Assembly (NCBI GenBank): GCA_003996215.1 | Contig: QJPP01004053.1 | Coordinates: 48,094 to 112,093 of the forward strand | DNA: 64,000 bases | Origin: Jaltomata sinuosa | Lineage: Eukaryota > Streptophyta > Magnoliopsida > Solanales > Solanaceae | Direction of reading: 5' to 3' | Shown: positions 54,767-64,000 of the stretch, one piece after another | Layout of the letters: each line of letters opens with the position of its first letter | How positions within the stretch are numbered: the first letter of the stretch is position 1 | Translations under genes and position numbers: made by a program | Notes under the pieces: model-generated | What the model saw: the letters and a program-made list of their open reading frames with translations, nothing else | Told to the model about the DNA's origin: nothing | Database searches by the model: none

Positions 54767-57700
54767 ACGAAAAAAGAACAGATTTAAGATCCCCATTTTT
54801 TTTTTGAAAGAAGAAGACACAGAAAAATTATCACAAAAACAGCTCACAAAAATTGTTCTTTGATTATTGGCTGCCGGTCTTCCTTTTTCCGCTTCGTTTG
54901 CTATTCGGATAACCGGAGTCGGAGTCGGAAGTCGCTAGTTGGAAACTCAACACTTGACGGCCTCAATCGCTGCCCAACACAAGGTAAATCCTATCCCGTC
55001 TAATTACTTTATGTTTAGTTTTGTGATCCATTGATTCGTGTGAGTTTTGGTTGTTCTTGTTTGGCTGATTTTAGGCGTTAAAATGTGAAACGAAAATCAG
55101 TTTCTGGCCGTTTGGTTTAGCTTATGTGATTATGAAGTGTTTACAATTCAAGACTTGGCTTAATTGTTGAAAGTAGTGTGGTTGTTTATGCGATGTATAT
55201 GAAAGACGAATTTCCATTTTTTCCGTTTTTTGGGCGAGCGAATTTAGTAGTAAAGTTAGTCGATTAAACTATTAACTTAGCCTCGATCTTTGTATTATGT
55301 TCGTTATCATTTTCTTTGGTTTGTTGGCTGATTTTCGTTTGAGTTTGTAGGGCATATAGTTATCTCGCCTTGCCTTGTTCATAACTACGTAAGGACTACC
55401 TTTAGCATATGTAATTATATGAGTTGGGTTTGTTGCTTTCGGATTACTAATGGTTTTTGTTTCACTCTTGTGAAAGTTTTAAAGAACCTTTACTATTAGC
55501 CGTTTAAATAACCACGGAAGTAGGTATCAACGGTTTTACTTCATTTTGCCTATTCTTGTTTGAAGCTTTTCAAAAGAAAATAGTTCCAAGGACTTGCTTT
55601 TTCTCGTAATATGATAGGAATCGAACTTAGGAATAAATCATTTGTCCCAATATTGTACATGGCTACCTTTGTTGCATAACTAGAGACTAGGATCAATGTT
55701 TACTCTTCATAAAAGTTGAGTTTTCTTGTTGCTTTCTTTTACGGATTGAGTTGTAAGAGTATGTAATCATCCCGTCTCGTTTTAATCACAACTAGGGGCT
55801 GATTTTGTTTAAATCGAAAAGGTATATGTATGCCATGTTTGAGTTTCTTGAAGTTTAAATTCTTAAGTTAAAAGTTTCCATAGGTTTGCCATTTATTTTT
55901 TTTTAATCCCGAAAACGTTTGTTTAAAATAGGAATATACATATTATGATTATTTTCCGGCGTTTGTAAAATATTGTGGTCTTGCTTGCAATCTAACCTTT
56001 CTTCAAAACACCTTAATCCTAGTAAAAAGTGGTTGATTTAGTGTGCATTTGTTAGAAAAAGAGGGCTGCCCGTATTTTCATTATTTTTGTTTTAACTCGG
56101 GATCAATCTCGGGAATACTAGCTTAAGGAATTTATCATGAGCTAGTGTAGTAGTTTGGTTCCCTTTTTGATCCTCCCGTCACTAATGTTTGCCTTACTTT
56201 TTGAGTTGATTTGTTCATAACGACTTACTTTTTGAGGTGATTTATTCATAGCTACTTATTTAGTTAAAGTGAATAAAAATAATAATAATAAAGTTTTATA
56301 TTGCTATTTGTTGTGTACTTTGTTTTCCCATAATCGACTAGTGTTGAAGATGTTCGTTTTGCCTAAGTTCTTTTCGGATATCATCTCATGTTAGTTCGTT
56401 TGTGCTCTAGTCAAATAAATTTGATCATTCGCTTTAAAAAAAAAATGAAAGCAAAATATGGTTACATGTCGTCTTTCATATATGCTTGTGTATTTACCGA
56501 GTAGCATGTTTGTTTTCCTTATCACTTTATTGTTAAGCTTGGCATATTTCTACATTTTGTAAGCTTTGTTATACAAGTTACTAATCCTTATCATTTTTTT
56601 TTGTGTTACATGAAACAACCGGAGAGCTGGAGTTCTCACTTGAAACTCACTTTCGGCCCCAATAAATATTTGGGTCGAGCAGCTATTAGGAGCTATCGCA
56701 GGCGCTCGGAGTCATCCATTAGGAGACTAGTCCCTCCAAAGGAACTTAACATAATTAGTTCCTTTATTTATTGCTTTCTTTTATGCTTACTTTAAATGTT
56801 TTAACTAACTTTGTATATTTGGATATGTGTTTTTCTTTGTGTTTTGATTAACGTTTATTCTTTGGCTTATAGTTTCGTGGGTTATCTTTATTTAGTTTAA
56901 AATTTTCGAAAGTAAGTTTCCTTCACTCTTTCAGTTTAGGCAAAAGTTTCGGATTTCCTTTTCTTTTAAATATTTTAAAATTAGTGGTTAAACACTTTCA
57001 AAAAATAGTAATAATAAATAGTGAATAGTGCAGATTTTTTAGGATTAATTAATGTTATGCTTGTTTCAAGAAAAAAAAAACTTGTTCCAAATAACTCGCG
57101 GTAGATTTTCAAAAAATATTAAGTAGCGATTCAATATATTTTAAACGAATATTTAGTCATTCTTAGGCTTTAAACTATAGAATGCTTATCTAATTTAGGC
57201 AAGTCTCCTTTGTATTTATTAATAACTCGTTTATTCTCTTATTCTAACCCCAATATTTTACAACTATTTTGCTATATTCTATATATATATATTTTGAGAT
57301 TTTCAGATTTTTTAAGGCCTCAAAACGCAAGGTATATATATGTCATATGCTATCTACTACAAGGTATATATATTTATATTTTTACTTACTCATTCTTCCT
57401 ACTTAAATTAAACATATATTATTTTATCACAATTGCCTTTACGTACATAATATTTTCTCTCATATTCAATGCATGTTCATTTTTTACCTTACGAATAAAA
57501 GTCTCCTTTACTTGAAAACAAATAATTCTCGTTCTCTACTCAAGTTTTCAAAATTGTTCTTTTACATGAGATGCATTTACCAAAACAAATATGATTTTTC
57601 TCCTATAGCTTTTTCTCTATTACCGGTATACCTATTTCCTACATTTTTTTTTACTTGTCCAAATTCTTTAAAATAATAAATTTTTTCATATGATTCCTTG

Positions 57701-58352
57701 TATTTTAAACATACATACATCACCTTTACTTTCTTTTAATAAACATGTCATAAACTTTTCCCAAAACTCTAAAACCATATATATTTCTTACTTTACAAAA
57801 AGTATATTTGTATAAATAACATTCTCATTTCTTTTACATAGCCCTTTTTAAGTATATATTCTTATAAATCATAAAGTTCTGCATACTTTAATTATAATTA
57901 CGATAAAAGTATTGCTATTAAACTTTCATATATTTTGACATATACGTACATATGTTTCATCTTTTTACCATAAGTATATTTTATATTTTTGCCTATTGTA
58001 GTGGCATGTGTCATATACTTTGAGTTTTTCTTTAAATTAATAAACCATGTTTTTATCACCTTTTAGCAAATAATGAGCAAATAATTTTCCAAATATTGTT
58101 TCTAAACTGAGTTTAAGGACTATCTTCGGATAGGCTCTGAAGGGTGCCTAACACCTTCCCTTCGAGTAACCAAAACACTTACTCAGAATCTCAAACGTTT
58201 TCGCAGACTAAAAACAGAGTTTTACATACAAAATGGTTTCCTAAGTTTCCTAAAATTTAGGTGGCGACTCTAAACCCTTTTCCAAAACAAAGGCAGAAAG
58301 AGCCGGATGTTGCAAGCATATTTTGGCCAGTCCGAAATAGGGCGCGACAGAA

Positions 58353-58370
58353 TGGCGACTCTGCTGGGGA
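58353..58370 (+). other. Primer-binding site of the Ogre-like element
   Basis: TGGCGACTCTGCTGGGGA lies three bases (GAA) behind the LTR end. An 18-nt PBS starting TGG, the complement of a tRNA CCA end, with a GC-rich body is expected here. Ogre elements are known to use an arginine tRNA. That this sequence matches that tRNA is from memory and not verified. The minus-strand copy at 46905-46922 confirms its conserved position. Confidence 0.8.
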
Positions 58371-58939
58371 TTATTAACTTATGTTTTTACCTTAGCATGC
58401 TTAGTTTATGAATATTATTTGGAATATTTGTTTATTTGCAGTACATTATTTGCTTTATTTATATCAATTCTTTGTTTGAAAGGACGCAAGCCAAATCCAA
58501 ACTTGCGCCCTTTGTTTGATTGATAAACACTACTTGTTACTGCTTTCTCACTTGCATTTCTCTATCGAGTCTTTGGCCGTACACATCTCACACACTGTGG
58601 TACACGCGGAGGGTTTTATGCCCTCCCAAACCTTCTTTTGGATTCCTTAGTTTCAGAGTCGGTGCAATTAGGTTAGTGTGCCGTCTCGCAGTTATTCAAG
58701 TCCACTCTCAAATCTAGGAAAATACTCTTATTCTAGAAATAGGTCATGTTGCATAGCCTTAGGCAGGACGATCCCGGGGATTGACACTGCATTTAGGGAA
58801 CCACCCTTATTGTCAACGGGTTTTTCATAAAACCCAACGACATATACTTTGTGTGTGATTGATGTAAATGATCCAAACTAAAACACATAATGGATTTGGG
58901 ATAAACAAACTTATCATACCCCTTACCTTTTTCTTTCAG
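58371..58939 (+). other. Leader between PBS and ORF1, possible 3' splice site
   Basis: About 570 bp without a coding frame of note. It ends with TTACCTTTTTCTTTCAG directly in front of the ATG at 58940, which has the form of a plant 3' splice acceptor (pyrimidine-rich, CAG). With the long R-U5 leader, splicing of the leader RNA up to the ORF1 start is a reasonable possibility. Confidence 0.45.
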
Positions 58940-60596
58940 ATGAATATCAACCAAAACTTACCAAACATCCAGATGGTTATCTCAGCACCTGACAACCTAA
59001 AAAAGTGGTGGCGAAACATCCGCGTAGCGCATGGAGGTGTGGTACGGGAGCAGCTGGGGGCTTTGCTGTCACTTATGGGGATCCAAGCTGACAAAACCCT
59101 CACCACTTTATTAATGGAATTCTGGGACCCAACCACTGTGACCTTCAAATTTCTGGATTTCGAGATCACTCCTACCTTGGAGGAGATTAGTAATTTTGCT
59201 GAACTACCACTAAGGGAACGAGTGCCGGTACTCCCATCACCCATAAAGAAGGCAGACTTTCTGAGGCTGTTAGGATTACACATTTTTCCACCACTGAGAA
59301 ATGTGGAAGGAGGAAAGGTGAAGTTGGATTACCTCTTCGAAAGATACGGTCGTCTCGAGAGTTTTGACGAACACCAAGGTGAATTCGCCTGTACCCGCAG
59401 ACAATGGGTATACATGCGACCGAAGGTCTTTGTGTTAGCTTTTTTGGGAACTATGATCTTCCCGATGAGGTTTCATTGCATCGACCTCAATATCCTGCCA
59501 ATAGTGATGAACGTCTTTGCAGAGCCGCAAAGACTTACCTTGGTACACATGATCCTTGCTGAGATGTTTCGGTCGCTGTCCGCATGCACACGAGGGCACA
59601 ACTTCTTTGGAGGCTGCAATTTGCTATTGCAAATTTGGGCTGTAGAACACTTCTACCGCCACCACCCACAAATGGACTACTGTATCGATGCCCGTAACAG
59701 GATTCAGACTCACAAGGAGCGCATGAGATATTGGACATATGCACCCACCGGAGAAGAAGAATGGCGCACCTTCTTGACCAACCTTACCGGAGATTTCATC
59801 CAGTGGAGATATCCCTGGATGACAGGATTGGCCTTCATCAGAGCTCGATACTTGTATTTCATCGAGTTGATAGGACTAGGAGGCATCCAGCCATATGTGC
59901 CTCTCCGTGTTTTTAAGACAGTTCGGCTTGGTCCAGGACATACCTTTGTGGTCAAACATGGCGTTATATGAGGACAGTTATGGTGCCGCGATATCGGCGG
60001 TACAAATGATGAACTTGCAGGCTGAATGGGATTATATGATCACATTGTACATGGGAGGAGACAAATGGTGTACGCCGGAATACTACGCTTGGAGAACGAC
60101 CGTGAGCCACTTGGCTCAACCGAGTGCAGAAGGATTCAGGGATTTGGCAGATGTCCGGTGGGTCAGATGGGTTAGGGAAGAGGTGCTTCCCCGCATGGAG
60201 ATCACAACACCAATGTACAACCAGATTGTCCCAGACTCCGTCAACTACTTGATAACAAAGGTAGAGGAAGATCCCGAGGATCCAGAAGAAGATCCGGAGG
60301 AGGAGCCAGAAGAAGATCCGGAGGAGGAGCCAGAAGAAGATCCCGAGGATCCAGAAGAAGATCCGGAGGAAGAAATGGAGGAAGACTTGGAAGAGGATCC
60401 GGAAGAAGACCCTGAGGAGGAGGATCCGGAAGAAGATCCTGAGGAGGCTTCTGAGACCGGCTCCAATGTTTATGATCCTAACGATGGAGGGATGATGGAG
60501 ACAGACTCAGAGCCCAGGTATCATCATTCCGCTGGATCTCCAGAGTATCATCCAGCACCACAGGACGATAGTGATGACGGCCCTACATGGCCCTAG
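58940..60596 (+). pseudogene. Ogre ORF1: DUF7745 / plant-mobile-domain-like protein with acidic tail, one frameshift
   Basis: This is the extra frame that Ogre-type elements carry in front of gag; its function is unknown. I place the start at ATG 58940 (MNINQNLPNIQ), since it follows a likely splice acceptor; the frame is open back to 58868. The folded part reads LKKWWRNIRVAHGGVVREQL, then LLMEFWDPTTVTFKFLDFEI, then TPTLEEISNFAELPLRERV, FLRLLGLHIFPPLR, the YLFERYGRLESFDEH segment and LAFLGTMIFPMR. The WW, FWDP, FxFxDFExTPTLEEI and LFxRYG landmarks are those of DUF7745. At a T5 run (59910-59914) the reading must shift by one base to continue as FLRQFGLVQDIPLW in the frame that ends at 60596. 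The C-terminal part is acidic (Glu-Asp-Pro repeats) and ends GPTWP. With the shift repaired only in concept, the protein would be about 550 residues. Confidence 0.8.
60263..60450 (+). repeat. Acidic Glu-Asp-Pro coding repeat in ORF1
   Basis: The codons GAAGATCCGGAGGAGGAGCC and variants repeat with spacing of 12 to 24 bases, and encode DPEEDPEEEPEEDPEEEPEE and similar for about 60 residues. All unit changes keep the frame, which speaks for coding constraint during expansion. The minus strand shows a Ser/Gly-rich frame (60245-60466) that is only the shadow of this repeat. Confidence 0.85.
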
Positions 60597-60994
60597 GTTA
60601 TCCTTTCCCATTGTACCTTTCATATTCCCTAAAGGTGCCTCATGGCCCATCCCTTTGTACGCCCTAGTGGCCATCCCATGTCTTTCATTTTTCAGGCTCC
60701 CATCAGCCTATCTATTGTAAACTTTCAAGACCACATTTTGCTTAATGAAAAGTCATGTTTATCTCGAATCCTAAATATGTTCAAAATGGATCATTTACTA
60801 TCAAATTGTATGCAGCGTAGGCCTACCTCTGGCAAAACGAGGCTCCATATTAGGACGCATTTTTGTATGAATATCGCCAACTTGGCGTATATATTTGTTA
60901 TATATTCCAACATTTCCCAAACTAACATAGTTTCCTTTTTCTTTCCTTTCTTTTCTTTATGTTTATTATCAACCCCCCCAAAGAAAGTTGATTT
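60597..60994 (+). other. Spacer between ORF1 and gag
   Basis: About 400 bp of T-rich sequence. It contains possible acceptor sites (CTTTCATTTTTCAG at 60691-60704) and an ATG-started frame (60642-61052) that overlaps gag in another register and shows no family resemblance. The spacer ends with C7A3 (60973-60982) just before the gag frame. How gag is reached by ribosomes after ORF1 is unclear; splicing or reinitiation are options. Confidence 0.45.
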
Positions 60995-63952
60995 ATGTCG
61001 ATTTGCAAACTGGCGGAATCGCAATACAACCTCCGATCTAAAGGAAAAATGAGCGAAGAATCTAACAACGCCTCGATTGTACCCGTAGATGGCGCCGAAA
61101 GTTCTCGAAAACTGATGGACACTCAAAACGATGAACAAATGGCCAACATGGCACAAGAAATCGAAATCTTGAGAGAAGAACTACGCCAAGTGCGGGACTT
61201 GACTAAGCTTACAGCTGCTACCTTCCCCGCTCAATTCCAATTTCCAAATGCTGAGTTGCGGCCGGTCACTCCCACCGACTTAACAAACGCGCCTAAGCAA
61301 ACACCACTTGTTCCCGCTTATGCTCAAGATCTACTTGCTCATCCGCCCGCCGTTAGGGCTGCACCTAATCTTTCCTTGCCTGCGCAGAACTTCACTGTTC
61401 CAATTCACCCAACAATGCAGCACATACCGGAGGCACATGTCACTTGTGAAATGCCTGTTCCACCGGTATATGCTACTGAAGCCCCTACTTTCGCAACATC
61501 CACGGCTGTCAAAGTACCATATGAGGTCCATCAGTACGTAGGATTGGAGAGGGATGTCCGGTCAAATGAAGAGAGGTCGATAGCGGCTCAACTTGAAAGC
61601 TTGAAAAGGGCTTTTAAAAGCATGCAAGTTACCAGGGGAACCGAGAGTCTGGACTATGATGACCTGTGCATCCACCCAGACATCGATATGCCGGTCGGGT
61701 ACAAACCACCAAAATTTGATGTATTTGATGGAAAGGGCGATCCCCACGCACACCTAAGAGCCTATTGCGACAAACTGGTCGGCGTAGGAAGGAACGAGAA
61801 ATTGAGGATGAAACTGTTCATTCGAAGTCTGTCAGGAGAAGCTCTAACTTGGTACACTCGCCAAGACCCTCGCAAATGGCGTGATTGGCAAGAAATGGCT
61901 GAGGATTTCATGAGTCGTTTCAGGTTTAATACCGAAATCACTCCGGACAGATTCTCACTTGCTAACATACAAAAGAAGCCATCTGAATCATTTCAAGAAT
62001 ATTTATGGAGATGGAGGACCGAGGCTGCTCGGATCCAGCCCCCACTTGACGAAAATGAACTCTCTAAGTACTTTATCCGAGCTCAGGAAGGCGTCTACTT
62101 CGACAAAATGATGTCAATGATGGGCCAAAAGTTCGCTGACTTGGTCAAGATGGGAGACGTCATTGAGGAAGGTATTAAGTCTGGGAAAATTCAGTCTATG
62201 GTCGCACTACAAGCCGCAAGCAAGGCCATACAGTCAGGTTCCATTGGTGGTATCAAGAAGAAGAAGGAAGACGTCTCAGCCGTCACACCTTACTACCAGC
62301 ACGGAGGACCATCCCACCGATACCCTAACAACTCCCAAATTATCGCACATGTTCCAGTGTATAGTACCCAGCCACACTATAATCCACCTCGAGCTCCAGC
62401 ACACCAAAATCCACCGAAGCCGTATGCCCCTGTCCAAGCTCCAGTTCACCAAAATAGGCCAGCATATGCACCAAGACCACGTCCTAATTTTGAAGCAAGA
62501 AATACCCGCACCTACACTCCTATTGCCGAGCCTTTGGCTCAATTGTTTGAAAGGTTGAGGGTAGCAGGTTTGTTGCAGCCGATTGAGGGAAGAATCCCTG
62601 ATCCGATACCACGAAGCTTTGATGGAAATAAGCGATGTGCATACCACTCGGGAATCCAAGGACATGACACGGAGGAGTGTTTTAGCTTGAAGAACCAGAT
62701 CGAGTCTCTTATCAGAAAAGGAGTAATTAAATGCACCGATACTCCTCCAAATGCGAACAACAATCCTCTACCAGATCATGATAATCGAGGAGTCAACATG
62801 ATTACCCTGGAGGGCGAATATGACCTGGAAGGGAATATCATGCCTATCTGGAACACAGAAGAAATTGCCGCCACATCTCCAGCACAACCTTTTATCACAG
62901 TTCAGTTGAGAGAACCTTTGACTATTCAAACCTACCTGCCGAGAGTTGTGGTAACCACTATAGCCGCTGGAAAACCTGACTATGACACTAAAGCAGTCCC
63001 ATGGGACTACCGGACGGAAGCCAAAGGCAAGATGATAGACGCTGCTGTGGCTCACGGAATGACCAGGTCGGGAAGGTGTTATACCCCGGAGGATCTAAAT
63101 CGAGGGGTGCCCGGGAAAGAACAAAATCCAAAGAAGAATGTTACTGACGCAGAAGCCACAGAATTTTGGAAGAAGATGCAGCCTAAAGATTACTCAATCG
63201 AGGAACAACTAATGAAGACACCAGCCCACATTTCCATTATGTCCTTGCTAATGAGTTCTGAAGCCCATAGGAACGCTTTGGTACAAGTTCTGAGCGGAGT
63301 TAGCGTACCAAAAGAAACTACAAGTGACACATTGGCTTCAACAATTGGAAAAATGGTGGAAGTGAACAAAATCTCTTTCCATGATGATGAATTACCAGCA
63401 GAAGGTGTTGGCCACAACAAAGCACTTCACATCGCGGTCAAGTGCTGTGATAAGATCGTAACTAGAGTTTTGATCGACGGCGGTTCTGGATGCAACATCT
63501 GTCCTTTCACCACATTGAGAGATTTAGGTGTGAATATGGGAGAGACAAGGGAAAGTCGTGTGAAGGTGAGAGCTTTTGACGGCGCGCAGAGAAGCGTCAT
63601 TGGAGAAATCTATCTCATATTGCAAGTAGGTCCAGCTGAATTCCCCATCTTATTTCAAGTAATGGATGTTACGTCCAACTACAACTTGTTACTAGGAAGG
63701 CCATGGGTCCATATGGCAAGAGCAGTTCCCTCCACGCTTCATCAGTGTGTGAAGTTCGAGTGGGGTCGCACCGAAGTTACCATCCACGGGGAGCTCAGTC
63801 ACCCCATCTATTCCGTGAATTCTGTTCCAATCACCGAAGAATTGGATGGAGCCGCTTTCCATGCTCTGGAGATCATGCAAGCCGTAAGAATTGATGAGAA
63901 GGTAGAGCCTGTAAAGATGGAGATGTCGAGAGCAGCGAAGATGGTTGCGTAA
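60995..63952 (+). CDS. Ogre-like Gag-protease polyprotein (985 aa, open)
   Basis: The frame encodes Gag and the aspartic protease of the element. The start may be M1 (MSICKLAESQYNLRSKGK) or M19. A coiled coil follows (residues 49-70, EIEILREELRQVRDL), then a Pro-rich linker. The retrotransposon Gag domain spans about 239-400 (PPKFDVFDGKGDPHAHLRAY, LRMKLFIRSLSGEALTWY, WQEMAEDFMSRFRFNTE, ESFQEYLWRWRTEAARI). A Pro/Tyr-rich linker (about 430-520) leads to a zinc-knuckle-like CAYHSGIQGHDTEEC (548-562; CX2HX5HX4C, His in place of the second Cys). The protease is at about 810-930: catalytic D828 in VLIDGGSGCNICP (D-G-G rather than D-S/T-G), then DVTSNYNLLLGRPWVH. The frame ends with TAA at 63950. 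The downstream reading in the same frame looks like a continuation. Confidence 0.85.
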   Translation: MSICKLAESQYNLRSKGKMSEESNNASIVPVDGAESSRKLMDTQNDEQMANMAQEIEILREELRQVRDLTKLTAATFPAQFQFPNAELRPVTPTDLTNAPKQTPLVPAYAQDLLAHPPAVRAAPNLSLPAQNFTVPIHPTMQHIPEAHVTCEMPVPPVYATEAPTFATSTAVKVPYEVHQYVGLERDVRSNEERSIAAQLESLKRAFKSMQVTRGTESLDYDDLCIHPDIDMPVGYKPPKFDVFDGKGDPHAHLRAYCDKLVGVGRNEKLRMKLFIRSLSGEALTWYTRQDPRKWRDWQEMAEDFMSRFRFNTEITPDRFSLANIQKKPSESFQEYLWRWRTEAARIQPPLDENELSKYFIRAQEGVYFDKMMSMMGQKFADLVKMGDVIEEGIKSGKIQSMVALQAASKAIQSGSIGGIKKKKEDVSAVTPYYQHGGPSHRYPNNSQIIAHVPVYSTQPHYNPPRAPAHQNPPKPYAPVQAPVHQNRPAYAPRPRPNFEARNTRTYTPIAEPLAQLFERLRVAGLLQPIEGRIPDPIPRSFDGNKRCAYHSGIQGHDTEECFSLKNQIESLIRKGVIKCTDTPPNANNNPLPDHDNRGVNMITLEGEYDLEGNIMPIWNTEEIAATSPAQPFITVQLREPLTIQTYLPRVVVTTIAAGKPDYDTKAVPWDYRTEAKGKMIDAAVAHGMTRSGRCYTPEDLNRGVPGKEQNPKKNVTDAEATEFWKKMQPKDYSIEEQLMKTPAHISIMSLLMSSEAHRNALVQVLSGVSVPKETTSDTLASTIGKMVEVNKISFHDDELPAEGVGHNKALHIAVKCCDKIVTRVLIDGGSGCNICPFTTLRDLGVNMGETRESRVKVRAFDGAQRSVIGEIYLILQVGPAEFPILFQVMDVTSNYNLLLGRPWVHMARAVPSTLHQCVKFEWGRTEVTIHGELSHPIYSVNSVPITEELDGAAFHALEIMQAVRIDEKVEPVKMEMSRAAKMVA

Positions 63953-64000
63953 GAGATGTTGAAATATGGGTATAAACCAAAGACAGGGCTCGGACCTAAG
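63953..64000 (+). other. In-frame continuation beyond the gag-protease stop
   Basis: Directly after the TAA (63950-63952) the same frame reads EMLKYGYKPKTGLGPK. The YGYxPxxGLG pattern is a G-patch-like motif found between protease and RT in Ogre/Tat polyproteins. The stop is thus either a recent mutation or a real border between gag-pro and a later-spliced pol. The window ends here. Confidence 0.5.

Larger units (their letters stand above)
53593..58349 (+). repeat. 5' LTR of the Ogre-like element, 4757 bp
   Basis: The LTR runs from TGTTGACACCCAATTTTGG to AATAGGGCGCGACA. U3 is about 1.2 kb, with a C-rich, CpG-rich block (54120-54640). The promoter carries a 35-bp palindrome and a TATA box. 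The transcribed part (R plus U5) is therefore about 3.5 kb, unusually long for a leader. A word GAAGGGTGCCTAACACCTTC (58139-58158) near the end can fold into a hairpin. Frames within (54197-54646, 57210-57676) follow base composition and are not genes. Confidence 0.85.
53593..64000 (+). mobile_element. Ogre-like (Tat lineage) LTR retrotransposon, 5' part
   Basis: In order: an LTR of 4757 bp, a primer-binding site, a leader, ORF1 (DUF7745-like), a spacer, and a gag-protease frame that ends 48 bp before the window edge. An extra frame in front of gag, a very long LTR and an arginine-tRNA type PBS are traits of Ogre elements. RT, RNase H, integrase and the 3' LTR must lie beyond 64000 if the element is complete. 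It is the youngest-looking element of the window, as judged from open frames of 367, 233 and 985 codons. Left flank of the insertion: CCTAC (53588-53592), within a LINE tail. Confidence 0.85.

Noticed and set aside
57210..57676. Open frames of 101 and 67 codons rich in Phe, Tyr and Ile
   Set aside because: They lie in the T-rich transcribed part of the LTR. The composition explains the hydrophobic residues; no membrane protein family is recognised.
59905..59920. Programmed -1 frameshift in ORF1
   Set aside because: The shift needed is +1 and the run does not form an X-XXY-YYZ heptamer in the right register. A one-base insertion is simpler.
60245..60466. Minus-strand Ser/Gly-rich frame of 73 codons
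   Set aside because: It is the shadow of the Glu-Asp-Pro repeat of ORF1 on the other strand; nothing else supports it.
1..64000. tRNA, rRNA genes and CRISPR arrays
   Set aside because: No cloverleaf boxes, rRNA words or spaced short repeats were noticed; CRISPR is not expected in a plant nuclear sequence.

Overview
The window looks like repeat-dense, gene-poor chromatin from a dicot plant, most likely a member of the Solanaceae. The basis is the set of retrotransposon lineages: Ty3/gypsy chromoviruses with very long LTRs that begin TGTAATGACCC or TGTAACACCC, Athila/Tat elements with env-like 3' frames, and an Ogre-like element with a 4.8-kb LTR. The genus assignment is inference; the lineages are recognised from protein and LTR signatures. 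I found no convincing host gene, tRNA, rRNA or CRISPR array. Almost every protein-like frame belongs to a transposable element, and nearly all are broken.

Layout. 1-3958: the 3' end of a plus-strand gypsy element (integrase C-terminus plus a 3.2-kb LTR). 3959-9084: unclassified host sequence with a 322-bp tandem duplication, split by a solo gypsy LTR (4953-8798) that itself holds a solo Athila/Tat LTR (6331-7828). 9085-17292: a plus-strand Athila-like derivative with two related LTRs, gag-like and env-like remnants, and no pol. 17293-19812: a plus-strand Athila pol fragment. 19813-21905: a minus-strand solo gypsy LTR. 21916-28053: a minus-strand Athila derivative, again gag plus env-like without pol. 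28054 to about 43150: a minus-strand gypsy element whose pol is a chimera of two partial copies. A second, internally deleted gypsy element (34625-41622; paired LTRs, PBS, PPT) is nested inside it. 43338-44557: a Mutator-type foldback element with a perfect 9-bp target duplication. 44567-46464: the 3' end and LTR of a plus-strand Athila/Tat element. 46465-48815: the 5' end of a minus-strand Ogre-like element. 48816-53033: AT-rich, mostly unannotatable sequence with a Harbinger transposase relic. 53034-53592: an RTE-type LINE tail. 53593-64000: the 5' part of the best preserved element, an Ogre-like retrotransposon with a 4757-bp LTR, an 18-nt primer-binding site, an extra ORF1 (DUF7745/plant-mobile-domain-like, with an acidic tail) and an open 985-codon gag-protease frame. 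It runs off the right edge.

How the pieces relate. The elements form a nested stack, with three kinds of shared architecture that ordinary annotation would miss: (a) a short hairpin with an AGGCAA loop and a purine-rich tract in the 3' noncoding part of three separate Athila/Tat elements; (b) a near-identical CCCTGTGGGATCGACCC-type motif late in five LTRs; (c) clusters of short CpG-containing palindromes in several otherwise unrelated LTRs. Percentages and lineage names come from reading by eye; no database search was run.
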